A stretch of 64,000 nt of DNA from Skermanella rosea (lineage in GTDB: Bacteria; Pseudomonadota; Alphaproteobacteria; Azospirillales; Azospirillaceae). Numbering within the stretch: position 1 is the first letter of the stretch; each line of letters opens with the position of its first letter. Below, one piece after another: positions 43,375 to 51,741 of the stretch. The translations under genes and the position numbers were made by a program. A model generated the notes under the pieces. The model was not told where the DNA came from and made no database searches. It saw only the letters and a program-made list of their open reading frames with translations. The DNA is taken from assembly GCF_016806835.2 (NCBI RefSeq), contig NZ_CP086113.1:186001-250000 (forward strand), written 5' to 3'.

Positions 43375-44536
43375 TTATAGCTATGATTACGCTTACCTGA
43401 ACACTGCTATTACTGACATGCTGGGACGTATCACGTCGGTTGGTGGGGTGATTGATGCCGCATTACAGCCGGTATATTTCATTGTTGGCGTGTTGCTCCT
43501 GGTGTTGGCTTGCATCAAGTTCATGTGGCAGCGAGATTTAGCTCCATTGGCCCTTTTTGTAGTCCGATATATTCAGCTGATGGTGCTGATTCTTATCTCA
43601 GGCCAATGGATGCCACTGGCCGATGGTTATGTATCCCAGATGGGTGCCTTTGGAGCCAATGCAGCTGGATTCGATGTTCTTCAGTTGGCACCAGGAACTG
43701 TGATCATCCGCGCTTTGGAAATCGCAAATCGGATGTACACGGAGAATGTATCGTGGATGCGTGTACTATTCGGTTCATCGGAAGATACGATTGCTCATGT
43801 CCTGCTGCTGCTTGGATGCGCTGGCACGATCTTGATGAGCATTTTCATGGCTGCCTGGATCATGCTGTTTTTCGTCGTATTCAAACTGGCGTCGGTTGTT
43901 GCTCTAGTCTTTTTGGCATTTCTAATGTTTGAGGGCACGCGGTTCATGGCAGCGCCCGGTCTTGCCCGCATTTTGGCTTATGGTGTCCAAATGCTGGTGC
44001 TGAGTCTCGCCACAGGCTTGTTCTTTATGACCTTGGATGCACTCGACCTCAGCGGACACCTGCATGTAGGACAATCAGTGGCTCTGCTTGTGGTCATGTT
44101 CTTTTTCGGGCTGCTGTTCAAGTATACGACGGATATCGCCAAGGAACAGGTCACCGGCGTGCCGACCCTGTCGCTGCATGACACCGGCCAGCTTGCAGGC
44201 CGTGCCGCAGCCACTGCCGCATCGATGGTCGGCCACATCGGAACGGTCGGGCTCGGTACGCTGGGAGCCTTGAGGCTGACCGGCGCTGCCACAGCCGGGA
44301 GATACGCCAGCATTCCCACTTCGACCTCGGGCGCCGCCGCATCGTCAGGCATGAGACACGCCGTAGAAGGAGGTGCCGCCGAGGCACCGGCCACAGTTGC
44401 CCGTTTGCTGAACCGCTCGCCGATAGACGCCACATGGACCGAAGCCCGCGACCTCCCCCGGACGGCGGCACGCCTGCTGGAAGCGCGCCGCGCCCTGCCG
44501 CCGCCACCGCGCCAGCTACCCCCACCCCGTTCATGA
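43364..44536 (+). CDS. trbL: TrbL/VirB6-type polytopic channel protein
   Basis: 390 residues from ATG 43364. At least five hydrophobic segments lie in residues 35-265 (PVYFIVGVLLLVLACIKFMW, YIQLMVLILISGQWMPLADG, HVLLLLGCAGTILMSIFMAA, LFFVVFKLASVVALVFLAFL, SVALLVVMFFFGLLFKYTTD). The cytoplasmic tail is Ala/Pro/Arg-rich. The first 780 bases have about half G+C, while the tail from about 44140 returns to the high GC of the operon, so the gene is a mosaic. Confidence 0.9.
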   Translation: MNPDYSYDYAYLNTAITDMLGRITSVGGVIDAALQPVYFIVGVLLLVLACIKFMWQRDLAPLALFVVRYIQLMVLILISGQWMPLADGYVSQMGAFGANAAGFDVLQLAPGTVIIRALEIANRMYTENVSWMRVLFGSSEDTIAHVLLLLGCAGTILMSIFMAAWIMLFFVVFKLASVVALVFLAFLMFEGTRFMAAPGLARILAYGVQMLVLSLATGLFFMTLDALDLSGHLHVGQSVALLVVMFFFGLLFKYTTDIAKEQVTGVPTLSLHDTGQLAGRAAATAASMVGHIGTVGLGTLGALRLTGAATAGRYASIPTSTSGAAASSGMRHAVEGGAAEAPATVARLLNRSPIDATWTEARDLPRTAARLLEARRALPPPPRQLPPPRS

Positions 44537-44548
44537 TCGGAGTTTCCC

Positions 44549-45229
44549 ATGTTCGGATTTAGCCGAAGCAAGTGGAAGGAAGAGGACGAGTACAAGCGGG
44601 CCCGATGGGCCTACGAGGGCCAGGGTGCCGCCGCGACCAAGGCGGCGTGGTTCCTTGGCTTCGGCCTGATCGCCATGACGGGATTCGCCGCCCTGCAGAC
44701 CTGGGACAAGCACCTGTTGGCCAGCCTGGGCGACCTGAAGTTCGCGACCATCGAAACCTCCCGGACGACCGGCGACGTGGTCAGCGTGTCGATCACCGAC
44801 GGCGAGCTGGTGGTCGACGAAACCAAGCGGCGCCAGTTCCTCAAATGGTGGATCCCGCTCTGGAGGGCGGTCCCGGCCGACGCCGTGGCCTACAATCACA
44901 ACTACCTGACGTCCCAGATCTACATGAGCGAACCGGTATACCACCGTGTCGCGGAGTACATGGCGGCGAACCCGGTGGACCAGTTCATCAGGGCGGGCAA
45001 CGCCCGCATGGTGCGCGTCCAGAACGTGACGCCCACCGGCACCGGAACGCGCTACCGGGTGGACTGGATCGAGAGCGTCTACCGCCATTCCCAGCTCGTC
45101 GCGCAGATCCCGATGACGGCCGACATCGACCTGGAGCAGCACACGCCCCGCACCGAGGCGGAGGCCGAGGCCAATATCTTCGGCTTCGTGATAGAAGGCT
45201 TCTACTGGACCCCCTCTCCGGGAACCTGA
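44549..45229 (+). CDS. trbF: TrbF/VirB8-type assembly protein
   Basis: 226 residues. Short cytoplasmic N-terminus, one membrane helix (AAWFLGFGLIAMTGFAALQT), then the periplasmic NTF2-like domain with RRQFLKWWIPLWRAVPAD and YRVDWIESVYRH. It is the assembly factor of the channel. GGAG lies 8 nt before ATG. Last gene of the second unit. Confidence 0.93.
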   Translation: MFGFSRSKWKEEDEYKRARWAYEGQGAAATKAAWFLGFGLIAMTGFAALQTWDKHLLASLGDLKFATIETSRTTGDVVSVSITDGELVVDETKRRQFLKWWIPLWRAVPADAVAYNHNYLTSQIYMSEPVYHRVAEYMAANPVDQFIRAGNARMVRVQNVTPTGTGTRYRVDWIESVYRHSQLVAQIPMTADIDLEQHTPRTEAEAEANIFGFVIEGFYWTPSPGT

Positions 45230-45251
45230 GCCACCTTTTCCGAGTCCGCAT

Positions 45252-45272
45252 GACTACATTAATACGGTAGTC
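45252..45272. promoter_or_regulatory. Palindrome GACTAC-N9-GTAGTC, site 3
   Basis: Perfect half-sites with T/A flanks; it ends 23 bp before the chosen trbG start, in the 66-bp gap after trbF. Confidence 0.8.
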
Positions 45273-45295
45273 AGACCGGAACAGGGATGGTATCG

Positions 45296-46165
45296 ATGAG
45301 ACGCGCCGCCGTTCTTTTGCTGTCCTGCCTCTCGGGAGCCTGTTCGCCCTCACCGGGATACCAGCCTCCCCTGCCCACTCTCCCGTCGGCCGCCGCGTCC
45401 CTGCCGGTCCCGGCGGCCAGACCGCCGCCGCCGGAAACCTTGCCCAAGCTGCCTCCCGAAGACCCCGTCAGGGCGACTGTCACCGCGCTGAGGGAGGGAT
45501 TGGTGAAGCCGCGCCGGGAATGGTTCAAGGGAGTGACCTACGCCCCGCCCTACCATCCCAACCACAGCTACCTGGTCTACATTCCCGAAGGAGCCGTCTC
45601 GACGTTCGAATTCACCCCCGGAGAGAAGCCGCGTCCGGCCTACTGCGGCGACGGCGGCGTGATCCTGTCGCAGTCATGGTCGCACCTGGGCACCGGGCCG
45701 TCGAAGGCGTGGGTCTGGCACGTCAAGGCCAAGATGACCGCACCGCGCCAGACCTGCACGGTCACGACCAGCCGCGGCATCTACCGCGTGGTCATCCAGC
45801 CGACGGCCAGCACGCACATCCCCGCCGTCCACTGGTCCGATCCCTACGGGTTCCTGTCGCCCGCCGATCCCGCGGCGCCGGAGATGATCTGCCAGAAGGC
45901 CGACATCAACTACGCCTTCGCCGGGGATCCCGGCGCCTTCGGCCTGCGCCCCGGCGACGTCTCCAACGACGGGATGCACACCTGCATCCAATTTCCCCAG
46001 TCCGCCGGTTTCGCCACGCCGGCGGTCTGGCTGATCGAGGGTGACCAGGCACGTCCGGCCAGCCCGACCATGATCGACGGCGCATACCTGGTCGACGGCG
46101 TCCCCGCCGTCCTCGAGTTGCGCACCGACACCGCGACACTGCGCATCGAAAGGTCCATCCCATGA
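45296..46165 (+). CDS. trbG: TrbG/VirB9-type outer-membrane-associated lipoprotein
   Basis: 289 residues from ATG 45296 (45287 is also possible). Lipobox LSGAC near residue 17, then a Pro-rich linker. The VirB9 beta domain reads VSTFEFTPGEKPRPAYCGDG, TTSRGIYRVVIQPTA and DINYAFAGDPGAFGLRP. It forms the outer core with TrbI. The stop overlaps trbI (ATGA). Confidence 0.92.
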   Translation: MRRAAVLLLSCLSGACSPSPGYQPPLPTLPSAAASLPVPAARPPPPETLPKLPPEDPVRATVTALREGLVKPRREWFKGVTYAPPYHPNHSYLVYIPEGAVSTFEFTPGEKPRPAYCGDGGVILSQSWSHLGTGPSKAWVWHVKAKMTAPRQTCTVTTSRGIYRVVIQPTASTHIPAVHWSDPYGFLSPADPAAPEMICQKADINYAFAGDPGAFGLRPGDVSNDGMHTCIQFPQSAGFATPAVWLIEGDQARPASPTMIDGAYLVDGVPAVLELRTDTATLRIERSIP

Positions 46166-47229
46166 CTTATGCCGAGCCACCGCGGCCGGTGGACGATCCC
46201 CGCCCGCCGGTCGAAACCCTGCGCAAATGGCCGTTCGTCGTGATGGGGCTCGCCGCCGTCGCGGTCCTCGGCGCCGTCACCATCGGCCCCTCGCTGCTGC
46301 GCGGGGAGCCGGAAAGCAGACGGATTGAGCCGGAGCCCCGGACGAGCACCCCGCGCCCCCTGCAGGGCCTGCCGCTGGACTACACCCAGGTGGTCCAGCA
46401 GCCGCCGCCTCCGGTACCGGAACCGGCGCCGCCGCCGGCCCCCGAACCGGCCGCACAGGCCCCGGCCGCCCCGGCCATCGGAATGGAAGGAATGCGACCG
46501 CAAGGCCCGACCCGGGCCGAATTGCTCAAGGCGGCCCGCATGGCCGATCTCGCGGCGGTGCCGGTCGCCGCCGCCGGCGCGGTCGAGGATACGGAACCGG
46601 GCGGCGGTCCCGCCGCGTCCGGCAGCAGGCTTTACAGCCGCCATTCGCTGACCGATCCGTTCCCCTGCCAGGTCAATGCCGGCGTCAGCATTCCCGCCAT
46701 GACGGAGCAGCGCATCACCAGCGAGTCGCCGGGCACCGTCTCCGCCATCGTCACCCGGGATATCTGGAGCGCCGACAAGACCTGCCTGGCCATGCCCCGC
46801 GGGACGCGCTTCGTCGGCCGGTACCAGACCGCGGTTGCCGAAGGCCAGGCCCGCCTCGGCATCGTGTGGACCGGCCTGACCCGCCCGCCCCCGCGCAACG
46901 ACACGATCGACCTCGACGACACCGTGGCCGGCGATCCGGACGGCACGGCCGGGCTGAGCGGCGAGGTCAACGCCCACTTCTGGCGCAAGCTGGGCTACGT
47001 CGCCGCCGCCTCGATCCTCGACATCACGAAGACCGCCATCACGGCCAGCGGCGAAGGAGGCATGGGGGCAGCCATTGCCGGTATTTTCGCTAATCGCGCG
47101 ACAAACCCTATGGACGAGTGGGCGCGGAGACAGTTAGACATCCCGCCGGTTATAGAGGTGGAGCCCCGCGAGATCACCATCGTCCTCGCCCGGCATGTCC
47201 CTCTGGACGAGTTCAGAACCAGGAGATGA
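46162..47229 (+). CDS. trbI: TrbI/VirB10-type scaffold protein
   Basis: 355 residues. Cytoplasmic N-terminus, one membrane helix (FVVMGLAAVAVLGAVTIGPS), a Pro-rich periplasmic stretch, then the VirB10 beta-barrel: YSRHSLTDPFPCQVNAGVSI, MPRGTRFVGRYQTAVAEGQA, RLGIVWTGLTRP, and the end EITIVLARHVPLDEF. It spans both membranes and senses ATPase energy. Last canonical transfer gene; trbH is not present. Confidence 0.95.
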   Translation: MTYAEPPRPVDDPRPPVETLRKWPFVVMGLAAVAVLGAVTIGPSLLRGEPESRRIEPEPRTSTPRPLQGLPLDYTQVVQQPPPPVPEPAPPPAPEPAAQAPAAPAIGMEGMRPQGPTRAELLKAARMADLAAVPVAAAGAVEDTEPGGGPAASGSRLYSRHSLTDPFPCQVNAGVSIPAMTEQRITSESPGTVSAIVTRDIWSADKTCLAMPRGTRFVGRYQTAVAEGQARLGIVWTGLTRPPPRNDTIDLDDTVAGDPDGTAGLSGEVNAHFWRKLGYVAAASILDITKTAITASGEGGMGAAIAGIFANRATNPMDEWARRQLDIPPVIEVEPREITIVLARHVPLDEFRTRR

Positions 47230-47235
47230 AGCTTC

Positions 47236-47577
47236 ATGCCCCAGCGCGATGATAAGATCGGCGTACACTTCGGAAAGATCTCATCGGCAGTCTGGGACAG
47301 GATAAAGGATCAGCCCGGGGCCATCGTTGAGAACGCGGTGCCCCTGCTGGTCCGGACATACCGAGCCGGCACCCCCATCAACTACCAGCCGGCGATGAAG
47401 GCCGGGTTGTCGAAGAAGCTCTGGCTGACCCCGGAGACGGTGCAGATGCTGAACACGCTCAGCGAGGAAACCGGGCATCGCCGGACAACCCTGATCCTGA
47501 CCGCCCTCGACCTGTATCTTGACGGCATCTACGAAAGCGCTGGGCCAAGGCAGATATCACAAGAACGCCGATGGTGA
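47236..47577 (+). CDS. Ribbon-helix-helix-like regulator candidate, 113 aa
   Basis: It starts 6 bp after trbI. The second half (KLWLTPETVQMLNTLSEETG, HRRTTLILTALDLYLDGI) is a clear ribbon-helix-helix. The first half (VHFGKISSAVWDRIKDQPGA, IVENAVPLLVRTYRAG) could be a degenerate second copy. As the terminal gene of the third unit it is a second candidate for the protein that reads the three palindromes. Confidence 0.65.
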   Translation: MPQRDDKIGVHFGKISSAVWDRIKDQPGAIVENAVPLLVRTYRAGTPINYQPAMKAGLSKKLWLTPETVQMLNTLSEETGHRRTTLILTALDLYLDGIYESAGPRQISQERRW

Positions 47578-47692
47578 TCCAGCCGCCCCAGGCGAAGAAA
47601 GCCGCCTCAAAGGGCGCCAGGGCCCGGTCGATGGCTCCGAACACAATTTCGATGAGCAGCAACAGAGCCAAAGTGGACACATCGCGCTCCAT
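47459..47692 (-). CDS. Possible small membrane protein, 77 aa
   Basis: MERDVSTLALLLLIEIVFGA, then FFAWGGWITIGVLVISALAQ: two hydrophobic stretches. GAGG lies 6 nt before ATG 47692. It overlaps the 3' end of the plus-strand regulator by 119 bp, so at least one gene boundary may be wrong. Confidence 0.4.
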   Translation of the reverse strand: MERDVSTLALLLLIEIVFGAIDRALAPFEAAFFAWGGWITIGVLVISALAQRFRRCRQDTGRGRSGSGLSGDARFPR

Positions 47693-48017
47693 CTCGATCC
47701 TCACAGCCGCCGGGAGCAGGTCTTTCCTTGACGTTCGGTGTTTGCGATCTTGCCGCTGTTTCGTCCAGCTCGCAAGGCGAAGAACCGTTTCGGGAACTCG
47801 GCGGCGCCGTGAAGTCCCTGCAGTCCCGCCGCCCGGATATTGGGCACAGCATTGGAAGGGGGCGTCCCAGGACGGTGTCCACCACCGCCGGAGATCTCCT
47901 GGTCGAGGTCATCGGGCTGCCCAAGGCGGCGGACCACAGGCGCTGCGCAAGGCCGGCCACAGCCATGTCTTCGCGCGCCCGCTCTTTTTCTCCTGCCCTG
48001 GCGCTGTGCGGTCCTGA
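47693..48017. other. 325 bp without a convincing gene
   Basis: ORFs on both strands are motif-free. It lies between the end of the transfer operon and the 3' end of the secreted nuclease gene. Confidence 0.45.
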
Positions 48018-49334
48018 TCAATCCCTGTCGGAGTTGGTCAGATCAACCACTACTGGGCAGTGGTCGGACAGGTGCCGGTAGGCGGCCGGCATCGCGGACC
48101 TGCTTAGCGGCGCGCATCGGGCGACCGCGCAGTACCCCGACACGCGAACCGTCTCCGGTCGCAGTTCAGTCATTGCCCGGGTCGCCACGATATGGTCCAG
48201 CCATCCTCCTGTGCCCTCGAAGTATTCGGTGCATTGCATCTCGGGCTTGAGGTGCCGGAACGCCACGGACTGGCGCCCGAGAACGGCCTCGAGATCGGCG
48301 ATCTCATGACGGTCCGAGATCCCGCCATCCATGCCCATGGTATTCCAGTCACCGAGGATGACGATGTCCTGGTCGGTGCGTGCCAGTTGGGCGGCGACAT
48401 CGGCCACCCGGTCGCGAGCCCGTTCCCGGTGGCCCAGATCGCGCTCCGACCGGCCGGAGTCGGCATGGACGACGATCACGTGGAAATCGGGGCCGCCGCC
48501 AAGGCTGCTGACACGGGCATGGTAGCCGGGCCGGAGGTTTCCGGCACACGGGTTGTTGGCAGAGTGGGCGGCGCCGTTGAGACGCCATTCGTCCCGGGCA
48601 TCCGCGACATGCATGGTCCCGGCATTCCAGAGGAACCCGACATGCTGCGCGGTCGCGCCGCCGCACTGCTGGAATCCGGCCCGCCACGGATGGCCCGTCA
48701 GGTCGCCCAGGCGGCCGAGCAGCGCCGCCAGCGAGGCTTGCGCCTGCCGGGTGTCCAGCATTTCCTCGACCGCGACCAGATCGGTATCCAGCCACGTTAT
48801 CGCGCAGGCCAGCCACTCCATGTCGGTCGGCGTGGCACTGTCCTGCCCGGGAGCGCCGCCGATAGGAAACCAGCGGATGTTCCAAGTCGCGAGACGACGG
48901 CTTCGCGGTTCCGCCTTGGGCAGCCGACCGCCGGCCTGGACGACGTCAAGACAGCCGGTCCGGCTCGCCCACACCCGCGCTTCCTGATCCTGGAGGGCAG
49001 GCCGTTTGGCGGGCACGCTGGGAGACGGTACGACGCGACCGATGTAGCGGGGCACGATCCAGCCGGTCCGGCCGTCCGGCAGGCGAACGTTGAGCCAGTG
49101 CTTGTCCGCGGTGGCACCGATCACCTCCGCGCCGCTGCCATCGGCGATGCGTCCGGTCATGCTCGGGCGCGGTCCCGCATGCAGCGGCACGCCATCGGCA
49201 TGCTCGGCGTTCAGCTCGATCGTATCCCCGACCTGCTGCGCCTCCGCGACCGGTATCGATGCCAGGACGACCAGCATCGCCGCCATGGCGGTGCGGAGGA
49301 GGAACGGCAAGGATACGGACCTGAAGGACTGCAC
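48018..49334 (-). CDS. Secreted SH3-like plus endonuclease/exonuclease/phosphatase (EEP) protein
   Basis: About 438 residues from GTG 49334 (GAGG about 10 nt upstream; ATG 49370 is the alternative). The signal peptide ends near VAEAQ. A bacterial SH3 domain (VPLHAGPRPSMTGRIADGSG, WLNVRLPDGRTGWIVPRYIG) comes first. The EEP nuclease fold follows: LATWNIRW (Asn), VAVEEML (metal Glu), HVIVVHADSG (His), VILGDWNTMG (Asp, Asn) and LSDHCPVVVDL (Asp, His). All DNase I-like catalytic positions are present. It probably cuts nucleic acid or a phosphoester outside the cytoplasm. It lies downstream of the Cys-rich secreted protein on the same strand. Confidence 0.85.
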   Translation of the reverse strand: MQSFRSVSLPFLLRTAMAAMLVVLASIPVAEAQQVGDTIELNAEHADGVPLHAGPRPSMTGRIADGSGAEVIGATADKHWLNVRLPDGRTGWIVPRYIGRVVPSPSVPAKRPALQDQEARVWASRTGCLDVVQAGGRLPKAEPRSRRLATWNIRWFPIGGAPGQDSATPTDMEWLACAITWLDTDLVAVEEMLDTRQAQASLAALLGRLGDLTGHPWRAGFQQCGGATAQHVGFLWNAGTMHVADARDEWRLNGAAHSANNPCAGNLRPGYHARVSSLGGGPDFHVIVVHADSGRSERDLGHRERARDRVADVAAQLARTDQDIVILGDWNTMGMDGGISDRHEIADLEAVLGRQSVAFRHLKPEMQCTEYFEGTGGWLDHIVATRAMTELRPETVRVSGYCAVARCAPLSRSAMPAAYRHLSDHCPVVVDLTNSDRD

Positions 49335-49498
49335 TGGGTGAACCTCGTCTGATGTCGGAAAAAATCTCATCGCGACCGGTATAGGATCATTGTCGGCGCA
49401 CAGGCTGACGGTTCCTTTGCCTGCCGACTGCCTGCCGACTGCCTGCCGACGCGCCATGTGTTCCTGCGCCACACGGGAACGATGGCCGGGAAGGCTCC

Positions 49499-50242
49499 TT
49501 ACCGGCACTCTATCCTGCCGTCGAGATAGGACACCCGTGTTCCCGGAGCGCAGTTCAGCAGCCCGGCCGCCGGTGGCGCCGCGGGTCGATTCTGTCCGGA
49601 TCGGACTGGAACCTCAACGGGCTGACCGGTGATCGCGGCTCGTGCCTGCAATCCCGATAGAACGTCGGCGAAGCTGACAGGCTCGGATCCCGCCTCCTCG
49701 GCCGAAGGTTCAGCCGCGGCTGCCCCGGTCGCCCGAGCAAGCGACTCCTGGGTTCCGACGCAGATGTTCTTGCCGTTCCACCGTGTTGGGGCCGTTCCCG
49801 GCGGGCAGTCATCGGCACCGGCTCCGGCCCGCCGGTCCAGGTTGGAAGCCTCCCCGCCATCGGCAGGTCCCGGTCGCATCCCGATCGCCGGTTCCACGGG
49901 CATTGGCGGTGGCGCCGGTGCCGCCGTCCGCGGTTTCGCCGGCTTGGTCGCCGCCAAGTCCTGGGAATCGGTACTCCTCGCCCGGAATGTCGCTATGTCG
50001 GCTGCGGACACGTCGGAAGGATAGCACAAGGGGGACCCGCCGCCCGGGCGGCTGTAGGCGCTCGATCCACCACACCGGTGACCGTTTCTCTTCGAGTTGT
50101 AGGGGCACGGACAATTGCCGCTGTAGCCCGCAATCGACTGCTCGATCAGCAAACGCCTGATCGCATCGTCGGAGAGGCCTTGTGCGGATGCCTGCGGAAC
50201 GGAGACAAGGAAAAGCCCGAGGAGTGCTACTATAAACTTCAT
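49499..50242 (-). CDS. Secreted conserved Cys-rich protein, 247 aa
   Basis: Signal peptide MKFIVALLGLFLVSVPQASA. A short conserved domain follows: SDDAIRRLLIEQSIAGYSGN, then CPCPYNSKRNGHRCGG, SAYSRPGGGSPLCYPSDVSA, with four Cys. A Pro/Ala linker comes next, then DDCPPGTAPTRWNGKNICV and a final LLNCAPGTRVSYLDGRIECR, two similar Cys pairs. I know the CPCPYN module as a recurrent secreted element of unknown role. Start at ATG 50242; longer in-frame starts lack a signal peptide at the N-terminus. It is followed by the EEP nuclease gene. Confidence 0.7.
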   Translation of the reverse strand: MKFIVALLGLFLVSVPQASAQGLSDDAIRRLLIEQSIAGYSGNCPCPYNSKRNGHRCGGSSAYSRPGGGSPLCYPSDVSAADIATFRARSTDSQDLAATKPAKPRTAAPAPPPMPVEPAIGMRPGPADGGEASNLDRRAGAGADDCPPGTAPTRWNGKNICVGTQESLARATGAAAAEPSAEEAGSEPVSFADVLSGLQARAAITGQPVEVPVRSGQNRPAAPPAAGLLNCAPGTRVSYLDGRIECR

Positions 50243-50464
50243 GAACGGGAGTTCCGCCACAATCAGGGTGCTGCGGCAAGTGCGATCAAGGATATGGTCC
50301 GAGGCGATAAGCAAGTCCTGTGGCTTAATAAGGGCCTCGGTATCGAATAACAGGAAACGCCGTGAGGTGGAAGATGCATACCGGTCCACCGGGCAATGAA
50401 TGATGAAGTGCCGGCCGGACAGCGATCACGCACAGATACTTGGTGCTGTCACGAAGGGGTGCGG

Positions 50465-51741
50465 TCAGGGCTGTTCAGTTCTCGCTATGAGAGGCGATAT
50501 GCGAGCGCATTGTCGAAGTTGAGCGCGTTGACGTAGAGTTCGCGGGCGATGTTCTGGACGCCGTTGGCCCGCAGGATGTTGATCGCGAAGCTGCGGAACC
50601 GGGCGACGTGGGTGGGCTTGACGCGGGTTCGGCTGGCGTCCTCGCCGAACGTGACGTCGCGGACCCAATGGCTCCGGTTTTCAATCGCCCAGTGCCCCCG
50701 GACCGCCCGTCCGAACGCCTCGGCGCCGAGCGCGACCTGGCAGGCGTAGAACGAGACGTCCTCGGTGGCGTGCCACAGGCCTGACCTGGTGTCCTTGTGC
50801 CAGGTCAGGCGGGCGACGCGGGCGGCGCAGACGATTAGGCCGTCCCATTCGGCGTCGAGTTTGCCCCGGACATCGAAGGTCTCGACCGTGCGGGTCTCGT
50901 GGCGGCCGTGGCCCTTGGGATCAACGCTCCTGTGGCTTTCGGCCGGGGGCTGGGTGGCGGCGATGGCCTCGAGCGTGGCCAGCAGGGTCGGCTGGTTGGC
51001 CTTGACCTGGGCGAGCAACGCGTTGCCGGTGTCGCGGGCCGCCTCAAAGGTTTTTTTGACAGTGCAGCGCGTCGGCGGTGAACAGCACGCCGCTCAGGCC
51101 GAGCTCCGCGATCAGGCGCTGGGCCGCCGGGATCTCGTTGCTCTTGTCGTCGATCTCGCTGTGCGCCAGCAGGATCGCCGCCTCCGAGGCGAACGCGCTG
51201 AGCGCCTGGGCCGCCTTGCGGTCGTTGAGGTGGTCGAAGCTGCCCTTGAGCGTCTTGCCGTCGAGCGCGATCGCCGGCATCCCGCCCTCGGGGCGCGCCA
51301 GCAGGCTGGCGGCGTGCCGGCGGAACGCCCGCTCCAGGGCGTCGGCGTCGAGGTCCTGGAGCACGGTGCGCAGGGTGTTGACCGATGGCGCCCGCCTCAG
51401 GGCGACGCCGAACAGCTCGTTGAGCAACTCCCGGCGCTGCTCCAGGAAGACGATGATGCGGCGGTACGAGGTCGCGCCGGACAGCAGCGCCAGCACGGTG
51501 AACAGCAGCAGCGGCGCCAGCGGGTAGCGCTTGCCCGCCGCGCGCCGCGGATCGGGAACCTCGCCCAGGGCCGCGAGAAGCCGGCCGAACGGTACCATGG
51601 CAACCCCCAAGTCCAGGAATTGCCGAGCAAGGATTCACACATTCGCGCGAGATGGTAGACTCTTTCTACGCTGCTTCACACCCCGCCAGGACTCGCTGCG
51701 CGCGAGTCAGGCGCGCAACGGGGAGAACTGAACAGCCCTGA
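50465..51741 (-). mobile_element. ISAs1-family element, 1,277 bp, 19-bp inverted ends
   Basis: TCAGGGCTGTTCAGTTCTC at 50465-50483 is exactly complementary to 51723-51741. No target duplication is visible in the flanks (GGTGCGG against GGATCATC). The right flank lies inside a DUF3883 reading frame. Confidence 0.9.
50485..51598 (-). pseudogene. ISAs1-family transposase with one frameshift
   Basis: The N-terminal part (VPFGRLLAALGEVPDPRRAA, PLLLFTVLALLSGATSYRRI, AIALDGKTLKGSFDHLNDRK) ends ADALHCQKNL. The C-terminal part resumes as MLAQVKANQPTLLATLEAIA, HWAIENRSHWVRDVTFGEDA, RSFAINILRANG. The break is at a run of seven A (about 51053-51059); one extra A would restore QKKTFEAARDTGNALLAQV. A single-base loss in a homopolymer is the simplest cause. 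A -1 slip does not restore the frame. Confidence 0.85.

Larger units (their letters stand above)
21962..50242. mobile_element. Conjugative element (Tn4371/Ti/RP4-like backbone), borders not seen
   Basis: Contiguous genes of mobile-element type: a DUF1612-like protein, ArdC, ParB, small accessory ORFs, a traK/L/M-like group, relaxase, VirD4, and trbB to trbI. Limits given are the first and last genes that look element-borne. No integrase, att repeats or replication gene was found, so it could be an ICE or part of a plasmid. Confidence 0.7.

Noticed and set aside
21962-50464. Integrase gene or att repeats bounding the conjugative element
   Set aside because: No tyrosine or serine recombinase is encoded in the window, and no matching end repeats were seen, so no borders are claimed.
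51044-51065. Programmed -1 frameshift in the ISAs1 transposase at AAAAAAAC
   Set aside because: A -1 slip leads into a nonsense frame (KKPLRRPATP); only an added base restores the known C-terminal sequence, so this is a deletion.
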